Part shown: positions 15,601 through 23,042 of the stretch, in pieces
How positions within the stretch are numbered: position 1 is the first letter of the stretch
How the letters are laid out: every line of letters begins with the position of its first letter
NCBI GenBank assembly: GCA_002432715.1
Contig: DJGJ01000045.1
Span: 1-32,685, forward strand
Reading direction: 5' to 3'
DNA from: Sphaerochaeta sp. UBA5849
GTDB lineage: Bacteria; Spirochaetota; Spirochaetia; Sphaerochaetales; Sphaerochaetaceae
Length of the DNA: 32,685 nt
The notes under the pieces: generated by a model
What the model saw: only the letters and a program-made list of their open reading frames with translations
The model's database searches: none
What the model was told of the DNA's origin: nothing
Program-made: the position numbers and the translations under genes

Positions 15601-15628
15601 GTTATAAACAGAAAATCTGCTATGTCAA
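15601..15628 (-). promoter_or_regulatory. Sigma-70 type promoter of the sugar operon
   Basis: On the minus strand TTGACA (15623-15628) is followed after a 16-nt spacer by TATAAC (15601-15606). Transcription would start near 15594, inside the candidate operator, giving a leader of about 35 nt before the binding-protein ATG. Confidence 0.7.
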
Positions 15629-15665
15629 CCTTATGATGAGAAAATTAACCAACCCTTTTTTGCAT

Positions 15666-15689
15666 AAAAAGACGGAGGTTGCCTCCGCC
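15666..15689 (-). terminator. Rho-independent terminator of the LacI-family gene
   Basis: On the minus strand GGCGGAGG pairs with CCTCCGTC (one G-U pair) around CAA and is followed by TTTTT. It lies about 20 nt after the regulator's stop codon and separates it from the sugar-operon promoter, so the regulator has its own transcript. Confidence 0.85.
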
Positions 15690-15709
15690 CTATGCCTGCA
15701 TGGAACTGC

Positions 15710-16747
15710 TTATCCGAATCGATTCAAGGAGTCCCACTCAGCTGGGGTGATTCTAGCTGATGATTGACGTACTGTCAGCGATCCGCAGATTGTCTTTCTC
15801 CCGAAATGGGAGTCCGGGTTCGCTATTTTGTTGATGATGCTTTCAGCCGCACTCAATGCCATAAGCGGGATATCGACAGAGAAGGTTGTCAGCGGTGGAT
15901 TGGAAAGGGTTGTGTACAGGTCCTCGTCGAATCCCACGATGGAAACCTGATCGGGAATCTGCAGTCCCTGCCCTTGAAGCTGCTGCATGAGCCGATATGC
16001 GGTTTCGCAGCTTGCACACACATACGCTGTGGGGCTTTTCTTTGGAAGGGCGAGCTCGATCCGTTGGCCCAGCTCATCACAGTCATGGAGCACTAGAGCT
16101 TGGTCGGGAGCTATACCCTGTTCCATCAAGGCTTTATAGTAGCCCAGATACCGGTCCATGACAACATTGGAGTACATGGGGTTTCCGACAAAGGAAATCA
16201 TCCGATGCCCCAACGCAAGCAAATGGTTGGTCAGTGAGTAGCCGCCGTACATATTGTCGCTGATTACTGCATCGGCTTGGTAATTCTCGTAGAAAAAATC
16301 GACGAATACATATGGGAAGCCGAAGGCTAGAATGGTTTTCACATAGGAAGGCCGAAGCTGGCCCAGCAGGACCAAGGCGTCCACCTTGTTGTCGCATAGA
16401 AGACGGGGAATTTTGCCGGTCTCCTCATCCTCATTCGTTATGAGCTCTACAATCCCATAGTATCCTTGGTTGAGCAGGTGTTTGTTCAGCTCTTGCTGGA
16501 TGCGCATGTAGGCGCAGTCTCTCTGCATGTGCCGCTCTCCGATGAGAACGCCCACATTGTGGGTTGTCCCATCGCGCATGTCCTTGGCGATGAGGTTCTT
16601 TCGATAGCCCATCTCTTTTGCCACTTGGATGATCTGATTGCGTACTTCCTCACTCACTCCTTCCTTTCCACCGAGTGCCTTGGAAACGGTGACGGAGCTG
16701 ACTGAGAGCCGATTTGCTATATCCTTCATGGTTACTGGCTTTTGCAT
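15710..16747 (-). CDS. LacI-family transcriptional regulator
   Basis: The product has 345 residues from the ATG at 16745-16747. An upstream in-frame start would add 14 residues with no family similarity. The N-terminal helix-turn-helix is classic (MKDIANRLSVSSVTVSKALGG), followed by the hinge region and a periplasmic-binding-protein-like sugar-sensing domain (NVGVLIGERHMQ to the C-terminus). It probably represses the adjacent sugar operon through the palindrome at 15575-15594, with the transported sugar or its product as inducer; this is inferred from position. A TACTAT lies 9 nt before the ATG and the ribosome site is poor (GGATG). Confidence 0.9.
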   Translation of the reverse strand: MQKPVTMKDIANRLSVSSVTVSKALGGKEGVSEEVRNQIIQVAKEMGYRKNLIAKDMRDGTTHNVGVLIGERHMQRDCAYMRIQQELNKHLLNQGYYGIVELITNEDEETGKIPRLLCDNKVDALVLLGQLRPSYVKTILAFGFPYVFVDFFYENYQADAVISDNMYGGYSLTNHLLALGHRMISFVGNPMYSNVVMDRYLGYYKALMEQGIAPDQALVLHDCDELGQRIELALPKKSPTAYVCASCETAYRLMQQLQGQGLQIPDQVSIVGFDEDLYTTLSNPPLTTFSVDIPLMALSAAESIINKIANPDSHFGRKTICGSLTVRQSSARITPAEWDSLNRFG

Positions 16748-16818
16748 GATGCATCCATAGTAACGCAAGTAGAGACGAAGGGAAATCATCAGATACGCCT
16801 GTAGGGTAGATAATTCTA

Positions 16819-16833
16819 GATATAAGCTATATC
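16819..16833. promoter_or_regulatory. Short inverted repeat upstream of the LacI-family gene
   Basis: GATATA and TATATC flank a 3-nt centre about 70 nt upstream of the regulator's start codon. It could be part of the promoter or an autoregulatory site, but the AT-rich context makes chance possible and it does not resemble the operator at 15575. Confidence 0.25.
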
Positions 16834-16899
16834 ATGCTTAGTAGAGATATACCGAATTAGGAATAGTAAAATGTACAATAATAAAACAATAGCAAAACA

Positions 16900-16924
16900 A
16901 GAAAGAGGCCCTTTCGGGCCCCTC
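16900..16924 (-). terminator. Terminator at the end of the fab operon
   Basis: On the minus strand GAGGGGCCC-GAAA-GGGCCTC forms a very G+C-rich hairpin with a one-base bulge, followed by TTTCTTGTTTTG. It lies just after the fabV stop codon. The U tract is interrupted, but the stem is strong and the position is right. Confidence 0.75.
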
Positions 16925-16929
16925 ACGCG

Positions 16930-18141
16930 TTACACTATTCTTGGATCGACATCCTTGGAGTAGTCGATATCAGGAAAGCCGAAGCCGTGAATCTGCTCGT
17001 ACTCCTCCCAAACTCCAGCCAGGTCTCCCTGAACAAGGGGTTTACCCTCCTGTTGCAAGGCCCAGCGCTTTTCCACTTCCTGCTGGATGTCGCTTCTCAT
17101 TTCCCAGTCATCAACCCGCACCCTGCCATCACTGTCGGTGGGTACCTGATTGCCCGAAAACAGCATGGTTGTGAAGAGGCGGTAGATTTGCTGGGTGCAG
17201 TGTTCGTGGATGTTCTGTTCCTTCATCACCTGATACAGCAAGGCCATATAGAGGGGGACGACGGGAATGACGGCGCTGGCCCGGGTGACCAATGCCTTGT
17301 TCACCGAAACATACGCTCTGCCTTCAATGGCTTTCAGCTTATCGGTCAGCTCTGTTGCACTGCCCTCAAGGTGTTCCTTCGCTTTTCCGATGGTTCCCTC
17401 GCGGTAGACAGGGTAGGTGATCTTCGGTCCTATATACGAGTAGGCAACCGTCATGGCTTTGTGTGCAAGAAGATTTCTTTGCAACAGGAAGTCAATCCAA
17501 AGGCTCCAGTCCTCGCCGCCCATCACCTTCACCGTTTCTGCTATCTGCTCCTCGGTAGCAGGCTCGATGGTAGCCTGCTTGACGATGTCGCTTTCCAAAT
17601 CAACCGAGAGGGCAGTGAATGCCTTGCCGATGGGCTTGAGCACCGACTTGTACGATTGGCCGGTAACCGGGTCGGTTCTGAGTGGACTGGCAAGCGAGTA
17701 GATGACCAAGTCGACCTGCCCGAGCTCTTTTTGGATTTTTTGTGCAACCGCTTCCTTGATCTGGTTGCTGAAAGCATCCCCGAAAACCGAGACAGCTTTC
17801 AGTCCCCTGCGCTTGGCAATGTCCTCGAAAGCCATCGTGTTGTACCAACCCGGGGTTGCTGTCTTGTTCTCGCCCGGCTCGCGCTCGAAGCTCACGTTGA
17901 TGGTGTCGCTGTTGTGTCCGAATGCGGCAACGATGCGTGACGAAAGACCATAGCCGGTGGAACCTCCGAGGATGAGCACACGCTTGGGAATCGGCAGGCC
18001 TGTCGTGCTCGGATAGTGTGGATTGCCGCTCTGCTTGGCATGAGCTTCAACCCAGGCTATCTGGTTTTCGACATACCGCCTGCACCCGAGCGGGTGGGCG
18101 GTAAGGCTCACATTTCTCAGAACTTTCTTGGTAATTATCAC
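16930..18141 (-). CDS. fabV: Enoyl-ACP/trans-2-enoyl-CoA reductase, FabV/Ter type (NADH)
   Basis: The 403-residue cytoplasmic enzyme reduces the trans-2 double bond in the last step of each fatty-acid elongation cycle. It closely resembles the Treponema denticola trans-2-enoyl-CoA reductase: MVRN-like start with AHPLGC, nucleotide-binding LILGGSTGYGLSSRI (56-70), VSFEREPGENKTATPGWYN (83-101), YSLASPLRTDP and VNKALVTRASAVIPV. The catalytic pair Y246-x8-K255 is intact. As the last gene of the fab operon and the only enoyl reductase in the block, its job is most likely FabV in fatty-acid synthesis, not the CoA-linked fermentative role of Ter. It starts 11 nt after fabZ. Confidence 0.92.
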   Translation of the reverse strand: MIITKKVLRNVSLTAHPLGCRRYVENQIAWVEAHAKQSGNPHYPSTTGLPIPKRVLILGGSTGYGLSSRIVAAFGHNSDTINVSFEREPGENKTATPGWYNTMAFEDIAKRRGLKAVSVFGDAFSNQIKEAVAQKIQKELGQVDLVIYSLASPLRTDPVTGQSYKSVLKPIGKAFTALSVDLESDIVKQATIEPATEEQIAETVKVMGGEDWSLWIDFLLQRNLLAHKAMTVAYSYIGPKITYPVYREGTIGKAKEHLEGSATELTDKLKAIEGRAYVSVNKALVTRASAVIPVVPLYMALLYQVMKEQNIHEHCTQQIYRLFTTMLFSGNQVPTDSDGRVRVDDWEMRSDIQQEVEKRWALQQEGKPLVQGDLAGVWEEYEQIHGFGFPDIDYSKDVDPRIV

Positions 18142-18152
18142 ATCAGCCTCTT

Positions 18153-18590
18153 TTATGCTTTATTGTCGCCGACGATGCACATCCAGGCAGCTTCGGCAGC
18201 CACCTTCCCGTCGACGGTGATGGTACCGCTTTGGCGGACCATGGCCTGAGAAACGCGGGCATTGTGTACCTCGATGATTGCCGTATCGTCAGGTTTGACT
18301 TGATTTCGGAATTTTGCTTTGTCGATGGTTGCCAGAACAAAGAATGCACCATGGGGAAGCAGCCCGGCTTGTACCAGACCAGCCCCTCCGCATTGTGCCA
18401 TAGTCTCGACCAGAATGACACCCGGTACTACGGGGTAGCCGGGAAAGTGGCCCTTGAAAAAGAAATGGTCGGGTGTAAACACACGCTTGGCAATCGTGTG
18501 CTTCTCATCAACTTCCAAGAGCTCATCCAAGAAAATGAACGGATCTCGGTGGGGGATTAAATCAACCGGCGATTCAAATGGTCCAGACAT
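18153..18590 (-). CDS. fabZ: 3-hydroxyacyl-ACP dehydratase FabZ
   Basis: The 145-residue hot-dog-fold enzyme removes water from 3-hydroxyacyl-ACP. The start is taken at ATG 18590, where AGGAG lies 8 nt upstream; an in-frame GTG three codons earlier overlaps that ribosome site. Signatures are LIPHRDPFIFLDEL and FFFKGHFPGYPVVPGVILVETMAQ, with catalytic H48 and E62. It lies between fabF (12-nt gap) and fabV. Confidence 0.93.
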   Translation of the reverse strand: MSGPFESPVDLIPHRDPFIFLDELLEVDEKHTIAKRVFTPDHFFFKGHFPGYPVVPGVILVETMAQCGGAGLVQAGLLPHGAFFVLATIDKAKFRNQVKPDDTAIIEVHNARVSQAMVRQSGTITVDGKVAAEAAWMCIVGDNKA

Positions 18591-18602
18591 TGTCAGCACT
18601 CC

Positions 18603-19856
18603 TTACAATGGTGTATAGGCTTTGAAGACGAGCACACCGTTATGCCCTCCAAAGCCAAGAGAATTACTCATAGCATAGCGAATTATACCATCTCTTCCTT
18701 GGTTCGGTACATAGTCAAGATCACACTCACTGTCTATATTTGTGAGGTTGAGCGTGCAGGGGAAATATTGGTCCCGGATAGCCAGCATGCACACAATCGC
18801 CTCTACAGCACCCGCAGCGGCGATAAGGTGGCTGGTCATGGACTTGGTGGACGAAACCTTGAGATTGTAAGCATGGCTTCCAAAAACACTCTTGATGGCT
18901 TTTGTCTCCATGGAATCGTTGGCGGCGGTACTGGTGCCATGGGCGTTGATGTAATCAACCTCCTCGGGCTTTATACCCGCCATCTCAAGGGCGGCCTTCA
19001 TGGCTCTCGCGGCCCCTTCACCGTCAGGATTCGGGGCGGTGACGTGGAAGGCATCGCAGGTCATGCTGTAGCCGGCAATTTCACCCAGGATCACAGCTCC
19101 GCGTGCCTTTGCATGGGATAGCGATTCGAGCACGAGCATTCCGGCACCTTCACCCATGACAAACCCGTCGCGTTCCTTGTCAAAAGGACGACTGGCAATC
19201 TGCGGTGTATCGTTGTACTTGGTTGCCAAGGCCTGCAGGCGGCAGAAACCGGCCACGCTGAGCTTGGTGATGGCAGCTTCGGTTCCGCCGCTCAACGCTA
19301 CGTCGACTTGTCCGAAGCGGATTGCATTGAAGGCAGCACCGATGGCATCGGTTCCGCTTGCACAGGCGGTGACGGTTGTGTGGCAGGGACCTTTGAAGTT
19401 GTAATGAATGGCAATATTGCCTGCAGCCTCGTTGCTGATGAGTTTGGGAATTGTCAGGGGGGCGACGGCATGGGGACCTCGCTCAAAAAGCTTTGCAAGG
19501 TTCTCCTCTACCACCTCAAACCCACCGATGCCGTTGCCCAGGTATACTCCGCTGCGGTAGGGGTCGTAGCCTCCGTTGTCAAGGCCTGCCTGCTGCATTG
19601 CCTGCACTGCTGCATGGACGGCAAACTTCGTAAAGTCCGCCATGCTGCGGGTCTCTTTGCGGTCAAGCAGGTCGGAGGGGTCGAAATCCCTCACTTCCCC
19701 TGCAATTTTTGCAGGGTAGTCGGTCGTATCGAATTTGGTGATCGGACCGACTCCCGAAACACCCGCCTTGATGTTGTCCCAGAATTGGGTAATGTTCGTT
19801 CCCAAGGGATTTACGGTTCCCATACCGGTTACTACTACTCGTTCAAGCTCAATCAT
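18603..19856 (-). CDS. fabF: 3-oxoacyl-ACP synthase II
   Basis: The 417-residue condensing enzyme elongates acyl-ACP with malonyl-ACP. The start is ATG 19856, behind a GGGGGTGA ribosome site; the longer frame overlaps the fabG end and has none. The catalytic triad is complete: C165 in TACASGTDAIG, H306 in NAHGTSTAAND, and H343 in the KSMTSHLIAAAGA segment, with K338 just before. Only one KAS I/II-type enzyme is encoded here, so it may serve all medium and long elongations. Confidence 0.94.
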   Translation of the reverse strand: MIELERVVVTGMGTVNPLGTNITQFWDNIKAGVSGVGPITKFDTTDYPAKIAGEVRDFDPSDLLDRKETRSMADFTKFAVHAAVQAMQQAGLDNGGYDPYRSGVYLGNGIGGFEVVEENLAKLFERGPHAVAPLTIPKLISNEAAGNIAIHYNFKGPCHTTVTACASGTDAIGAAFNAIRFGQVDVALSGGTEAAITKLSVAGFCRLQALATKYNDTPQIASRPFDKERDGFVMGEGAGMLVLESLSHAKARGAVILGEIAGYSMTCDAFHVTAPNPDGEGAARAMKAALEMAGIKPEEVDYINAHGTSTAANDSMETKAIKSVFGSHAYNLKVSSTKSMTSHLIAAAGAVEAIVCMLAIRDQYFPCTLNLTNIDSECDLDYVPNQGRDGIIRYAMSNSLGFGGHNGVLVFKAYTPL

Positions 19857-19869
19857 GTTGTCACCCCCT

Positions 19870-20577
19870 TTACATTGCCATGCCGCCATCGACCGCCAGA
19901 ACCTGGCCGGTGATGTAGGACGCTTTTTCTGATGCTAAAAATGCAACCGCTTCTGCAACTTCCACAGCCTTTCCGATACGCCCAAGCGGTATCTGGGTGG
20001 CTATCTGCTCCTTGAGAACACCAGAAAGTGCATCGGTCATAGCGGTATCGATAAAGCCCGGAGCCACGACATTGACCCGCACACTTCGCGAAGCCAACTC
20101 ACGGGCAAGACTCTTGGAAAAGCCAATGATGCCTGCCTTGCTGGCTGCATAGTTGGTCTGTCCTCCATTGCCCATGATTCCCACGACGCTGGAGATGTTG
20201 ATGATCGAGCCTTTGCGTTGGCTCGCCATGAGCCTGCTGATCCTGCGGCAGGTGAGGAAGACCGATGTAAGATTGACAGCCAGCACCTCATCCCATGCCT
20301 CATCCTTCATCCGCATGATCAAGCCATCGCGGGTGATACCGGCATTGTTGACCAAAACGTCCACACTTCCTGCTTGTTTGATTACACTTTCCAAAGCAGC
20401 TTCGGTGCTGCTGCGGTCGGCCATGTCGCAGCTGATATGATGCAGGTTTTCTCTGTCATCCATCTTGGTCCGCGATAGCGACCAGACTTCATATCCCTCT
20501 GAGAGCAGAACCTTGACGATCTCGCTTCCAATCCCTCGTGAGCCTCCGGTTACCAAGGCATGTTTCTGTTCACTCAT
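19870..20577 (-). CDS. fabG: 3-oxoacyl-ACP reductase FabG
   Basis: The 235-residue short-chain dehydrogenase reduces 3-oxoacyl-ACP with NADPH. The cofactor motif TGGSRGIG is at 10-17, NNAG at 77-80, and the active site is N102, S130, Y143, K147 (YAASK). The C-terminal AVDGGMAM is typical. The start overlaps the fabD stop by ATGA, indicating translational coupling. The slightly short length is within the family range. Confidence 0.93.
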   Translation of the reverse strand: MSEQKHALVTGGSRGIGSEIVKVLLSEGYEVWSLSRTKMDDRENLHHISCDMADRSSTEAALESVIKQAGSVDVLVNNAGITRDGLIMRMKDEAWDEVLAVNLTSVFLTCRRISRLMASQRKGSIINISSVVGIMGNGGQTNYAASKAGIIGFSKSLARELASRSVRVNVVAPGFIDTAMTDALSGVLKEQIATQIPLGRIGKAVEVAEAVAFLASEKASYITGQVLAVDGGMAM

Positions 20578-21515
20578 AGTGCTCGTTCCTTTGCATATGC
20601 TTGTATTGTTGTTTCTTCACCCAAACTGAGGCAGGATGACTGTACTGCATTGTTTTTGCACAGCCCGGTCAGGACTGTTCCAAACCCGACCTCCGCTATG
20701 TCTGAATTTTTTGTTGCCTTGATGCGTTGCATGACGGCAGTCCACCGAACCGGTCTGGCTAATTGCAGGCTCAGGTGCTCGCGGGCATCCAAAGCGGTGG
20801 TGATGGGCTTTCCGTCGACGCTGGAGATGACCAAGTCTACGGGATCAGCCATGGCAAGGCCGTCCAAGAAGGTCCTGAACGGCTGTGTCGCCTCCTCCAT
20901 GAAGGGGGTGTGGAAGGGTCCCGACACCTTCAGGGGAATGAACCGCTTGGCACCTTTCTCCAGGAAAACCGACTTTGCCTGGGTGATGCTTTCACTCAGG
21001 CCGGAGATCACCACTTGGTTGGGTGCGTTGTCATTGGCGGCATATAAGCCCTTTAGGTTGAGTTCTTCCAGCAGCACCGTTACTGCTTCGTAGTCGAGGC
21101 CGATGACGGCCGCCATGCCCAGTTCGCCCAGCATTTGGCGTGCCTTTCTTGACATTTCATCCATCAAAGCGGTTCTTCTTTGTACGATGGTAAACAGAGT
21201 TGCATCGTCGAAGATTCCTGCACCGCAGTAGGCGGCGAGCTCTCCAAGACTGAAGCCGCTGTGGGCTTCAATCTCGATGCCCAGCTCTTTGAGCCGGATG
21301 TTTGCCGATCGGCTGGCCAAGGTTATGGCAGTCTGCGCGCACTGTGTGAGCTCCTCCTCCGATCCTTGTGAGAGGAGGGTGTAGAGATTTCGCCCGGCAA
21401 TGTCGCCGGCCAGTTCAAAGAGCTCTCGCACCGTATGGCTTGCATGGTACAAGTCGATGGCCATCCCTTGCTTCTGTGAGCCTTGGCCGGGGTAGAGTGC
21501 TAGTATTGGTGCCAT
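20574..21515 (-). CDS. fabD: Malonyl-CoA:ACP transacylase
   Basis: The enzyme, 313 residues from ATG 21515, transfers malonyl from CoA to ACP. The frame is open further upstream, but that part is fabH read in another frame; MAPILALYPGQGSQ is the family start. The catalytic Ser is S89 in GFSLGE (87-92) and the His is H202 in GPFHTPF. GGAGGA lies upstream inside the end of fabH, which this gene overlaps by 16 nt. Confidence 0.93.
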   Translation of the reverse strand: MAPILALYPGQGSQKQGMAIDLYHASHTVRELFELAGDIAGRNLYTLLSQGSEEELTQCAQTAITLASRSANIRLKELGIEIEAHSGFSLGELAAYCGAGIFDDATLFTIVQRRTALMDEMSRKARQMLGELGMAAVIGLDYEAVTVLLEELNLKGLYAANDNAPNQVVISGLSESITQAKSVFLEKGAKRFIPLKVSGPFHTPFMEEATQPFRTFLDGLAMADPVDLVISSVDGKPITTALDAREHLSLQLARPVRWTAVMQRIKATKNSDIAEVGFGTVLTGLCKNNAVQSSCLSLGEETTIQAYAKERAL

Positions 21516-22456
21516 GTCAGTAGTATTCCTCCATAGGTGAGTCCTGCACCGAAGCCGACGAGCAGCAACCTGTTTCCTTCTTTGAGCAGGCCTTTCTCCT
21601 GCATCTCTGCAAGGGCGAGGGGAATCGAGGCTGCCGAGGTGTTTGCATACTGTTCGATGTTCAGATAAAACTTCTGTACATCGATGCCCAACCGCTTTGC
21701 ACACGCTGCGATGATGCGTTGGTTCGCCTGGTGCGGGACGATCCAGGCGATATCCTCAAAGTCCAGGTTGTTTCTCTTCAGCAGGGTTTCGATGGCCTGT
21801 CCGATCGAGCGGACTGCAAAAGAGTAGACCGAGCGGCCGTCCATCTTGATCGTGCGGCTCTTGGGATCGATGACCAAGGCCTCGGCTCCGGCAGCCTCCG
21901 CCTTCAGGTAGGTATCGAGGATGCCTTCTTGCTCTTGTTTGCTTTCAAGCAGTGCACAGCCGGCTCCGTCTCCAAAGAGAACACAGGTATTGCGGTCATC
22001 CCAGTCTACGACTGAAGAGAGGGTTTCCGATCCAACCACCAATGCATTTTTCATGGCTCCGGTGATGATCATGGCCCTGCCGACCTCAAGAGCGTAGATG
22101 AATCCCGTACACCCTGCGCTGATGTCCAGTGCAGGCCCCTTGATGCCAAACCGTTGGGCAAGCAGGCAGGCTGTCGATGGGAACCCGGGGTAGTCGGGAG
22201 TTGCTGTTGCGACCACGATGCCATCGATTTCAGCTGCGGTTCTGCCATGGTTTGCGAGCAAATTTTCAACCGCCTTGGTTGCCAGGTCGGCAGTTGTTTC
22301 CAGCTCTGCCGCCAGATGGCGCACCGCAATGCCGGTGTGGCTTTTAATCCACTCATCACTGGTATCGACCCTGTGGGAAAGTTCGTCGTTGGTGACCACT
22401 CTCGCCGGGCTGTAGGACCCGAGGGCGGTGATCTGTATTGATAGTGGAGGCTTCAA
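21500..22456 (-). CDS. fabH: 3-oxoacyl-ACP synthase III, TTG start
   Basis: The 318-residue enzyme starts fatty-acid synthesis by condensing a short acyl-CoA (usually acetyl) with malonyl-ACP. The triad C116 (SAGCTGFIYAL), H242 (VPHQANQR) and N272 (NTSAASIP) is complete. The start is placed at TTG 22454-22456 because AAGGAGG lies six bases before it (22463-22469); the upstream in-frame ATG at 22477 has no ribosome site and would add seven residues. A TTG start could hold FabH at a low level. This is the first gene of the fab operon, behind the divergent promoter. Confidence 0.92.
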   Translation of the reverse strand: MKPPLSIQITALGSYSPARVVTNDELSHRVDTSDEWIKSHTGIAVRHLAAELETTADLATKAVENLLANHGRTAAEIDGIVVATATPDYPGFPSTACLLAQRFGIKGPALDISAGCTGFIYALEVGRAMIITGAMKNALVVGSETLSSVVDWDDRNTCVLFGDGAGCALLESKQEQEGILDTYLKAEAAGAEALVIDPKSRTIKMDGRSVYSFAVRSIGQAIETLLKRNNLDFEDIAWIVPHQANQRIIAACAKRLGIDVQKFYLNIEQYANTSAASIPLALAEMQEKGLLKEGNRLLLVGFGAGLTYGGILLTWHQY

Positions 22457-22489
22457 GCTCTCCCTCCTTGGTTGCATAGCATAGGCCTA

Positions 22490-22519
22490 TAATTATTACA
22501 AAATAGAAATATTTGTCAA
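22490..22519 (-). promoter_or_regulatory. Promoter of the fab operon
   Basis: The -35 box TTGACA (minus strand, 22514-22519) is one half of the palindrome at 22514-22527. The -10 is less clear: the AT-rich run at 22490-22499 offers TAATTA with an 18-nt spacer. A 10-bp palindrome ATAGGCCTAT (22481-22490) would lie at the transcription start, about 25 nt before the fabH TTG. Confidence 0.55.
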
Positions 22520-22527
22520 TATTGACA
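22514..22527. promoter_or_regulatory. Perfect 14-bp palindrome between the fab and acc operons, candidate operator
   Basis: TGTCAATATTGACA is perfectly symmetric. Its left half carries the -35 box of the fab promoter and its right half the -35 box of the acc promoter. A dimeric regulator bound here would cover both -35 boxes and could switch all ten fatty-acid genes together. The sequence does not match the FapR, FabR or FabT consensus sites I remember. Confidence 0.65.
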
Positions 22528-22550
22528 CTAAACAACCGTACCGTTATTAT
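22522..22550 (+). promoter_or_regulatory. Promoter of the acc operon
   Basis: A perfect -35 box TTGACA (22522-22527) is followed by a 17-nt spacer and TATTAT (22545-22550). Transcription would begin near 22557, about 54 nt before the accB ATG. Confidence 0.8.
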
Positions 22551-22558
22551 TAAAACAG

Positions 22559-22586
22559 ATTGGATGCAGCCATTGTGCATCCCAAT
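22559..22586 (+). other. Stem-loop at the 5' end of the acc mRNA
   Basis: ATTGGATGCA pairs with TGCATCCCAAT (one bulged C) around a 7-nt loop. It starts within a few bases of the predicted transcription start and ends about 24 nt before the accB ATG, leaving the ribosome site free. It may stabilise the mRNA 5' end or act as a regulatory leader. No T run follows, so it is not a terminator. Confidence 0.6.
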
Positions 22587-22610
22587 CCCCATTTGTACTG
22601 AGGAACAATC

Positions 22611-23042
22611 ATGAATATCATCGACAACCCGGATCTACAGCAGATCATTACCATGTTTGAGAATAGCTCGCTCGCCGAGCTGGAGCTTTCCAGCTCAGGC
22701 TACAGCCTCAAACTCAAGCGGAATACAACAAGCGCTGAGTTTGTTGGGTCCGTCCCCAAATCTGAAATCGCAAAGAGTACACCGGTTGAAACAAAGCCGG
22801 CGTGTGAAGTGATCACCAGTCCCATTGTAGGGACGTTTTATCTGACTCCCGCCCCTGATGCTCCACCCTATGTACGGGTTGGAAGCACGGTGGAACCTGG
22901 TGCGGTACTCTGCACCATCGAGGCAATGAAGCTGATGAACCAGCTGGAAGCCGATTTCGCCTGTGAGATTGTGGAAATCCTGGCCGACCCCGAGCAGATG
23001 GTCGAATTCGGTCAGCCGCTCTTCAAGGTAAAGCGCGTATGA
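22611..23042 (+). CDS. accB: Biotin carboxyl carrier protein of acetyl-CoA carboxylase
   Basis: The 143-residue carrier brings carboxybiotin from AccC to the AccDA transferase. It has an N-terminal helix-rich region (1-40) and a short linker. The C-terminal biotinyl domain includes ITSPIVGTFYLTPAPDAPPYV, the protruding-thumb region typical of AccB, and the biotin attachment motif EAMKLMN with K107. GAGGA precedes the ATG. The stop overlaps the accC start by ATGA. Confidence 0.95.
   Translation: MNIIDNPDLQQIITMFENSSLAELELSSSGYSLKLKRNTTSAEFVGSVPKSEIAKSTPVETKPACEVITSPIVGTFYLTPAPDAPPYVRVGSTVEPGAVLCTIEAMKLMNQLEADFACEIVEILADPEQMVEFGQPLFKVKRV

Noticed and set aside
16987..17940. 317-codon open frame antisense to fabV
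   Set aside because: It is a shadow of the codon pattern of fabV, with no ribosome site and no recognisable protein features; fabV itself is complete with its catalytic residues.
21516..21704. Extended N-terminus of FabD
   Set aside because: The extra 63 codons are fabH read in another frame; the conserved FabD start with an upstream GGAGGA is at 21515.
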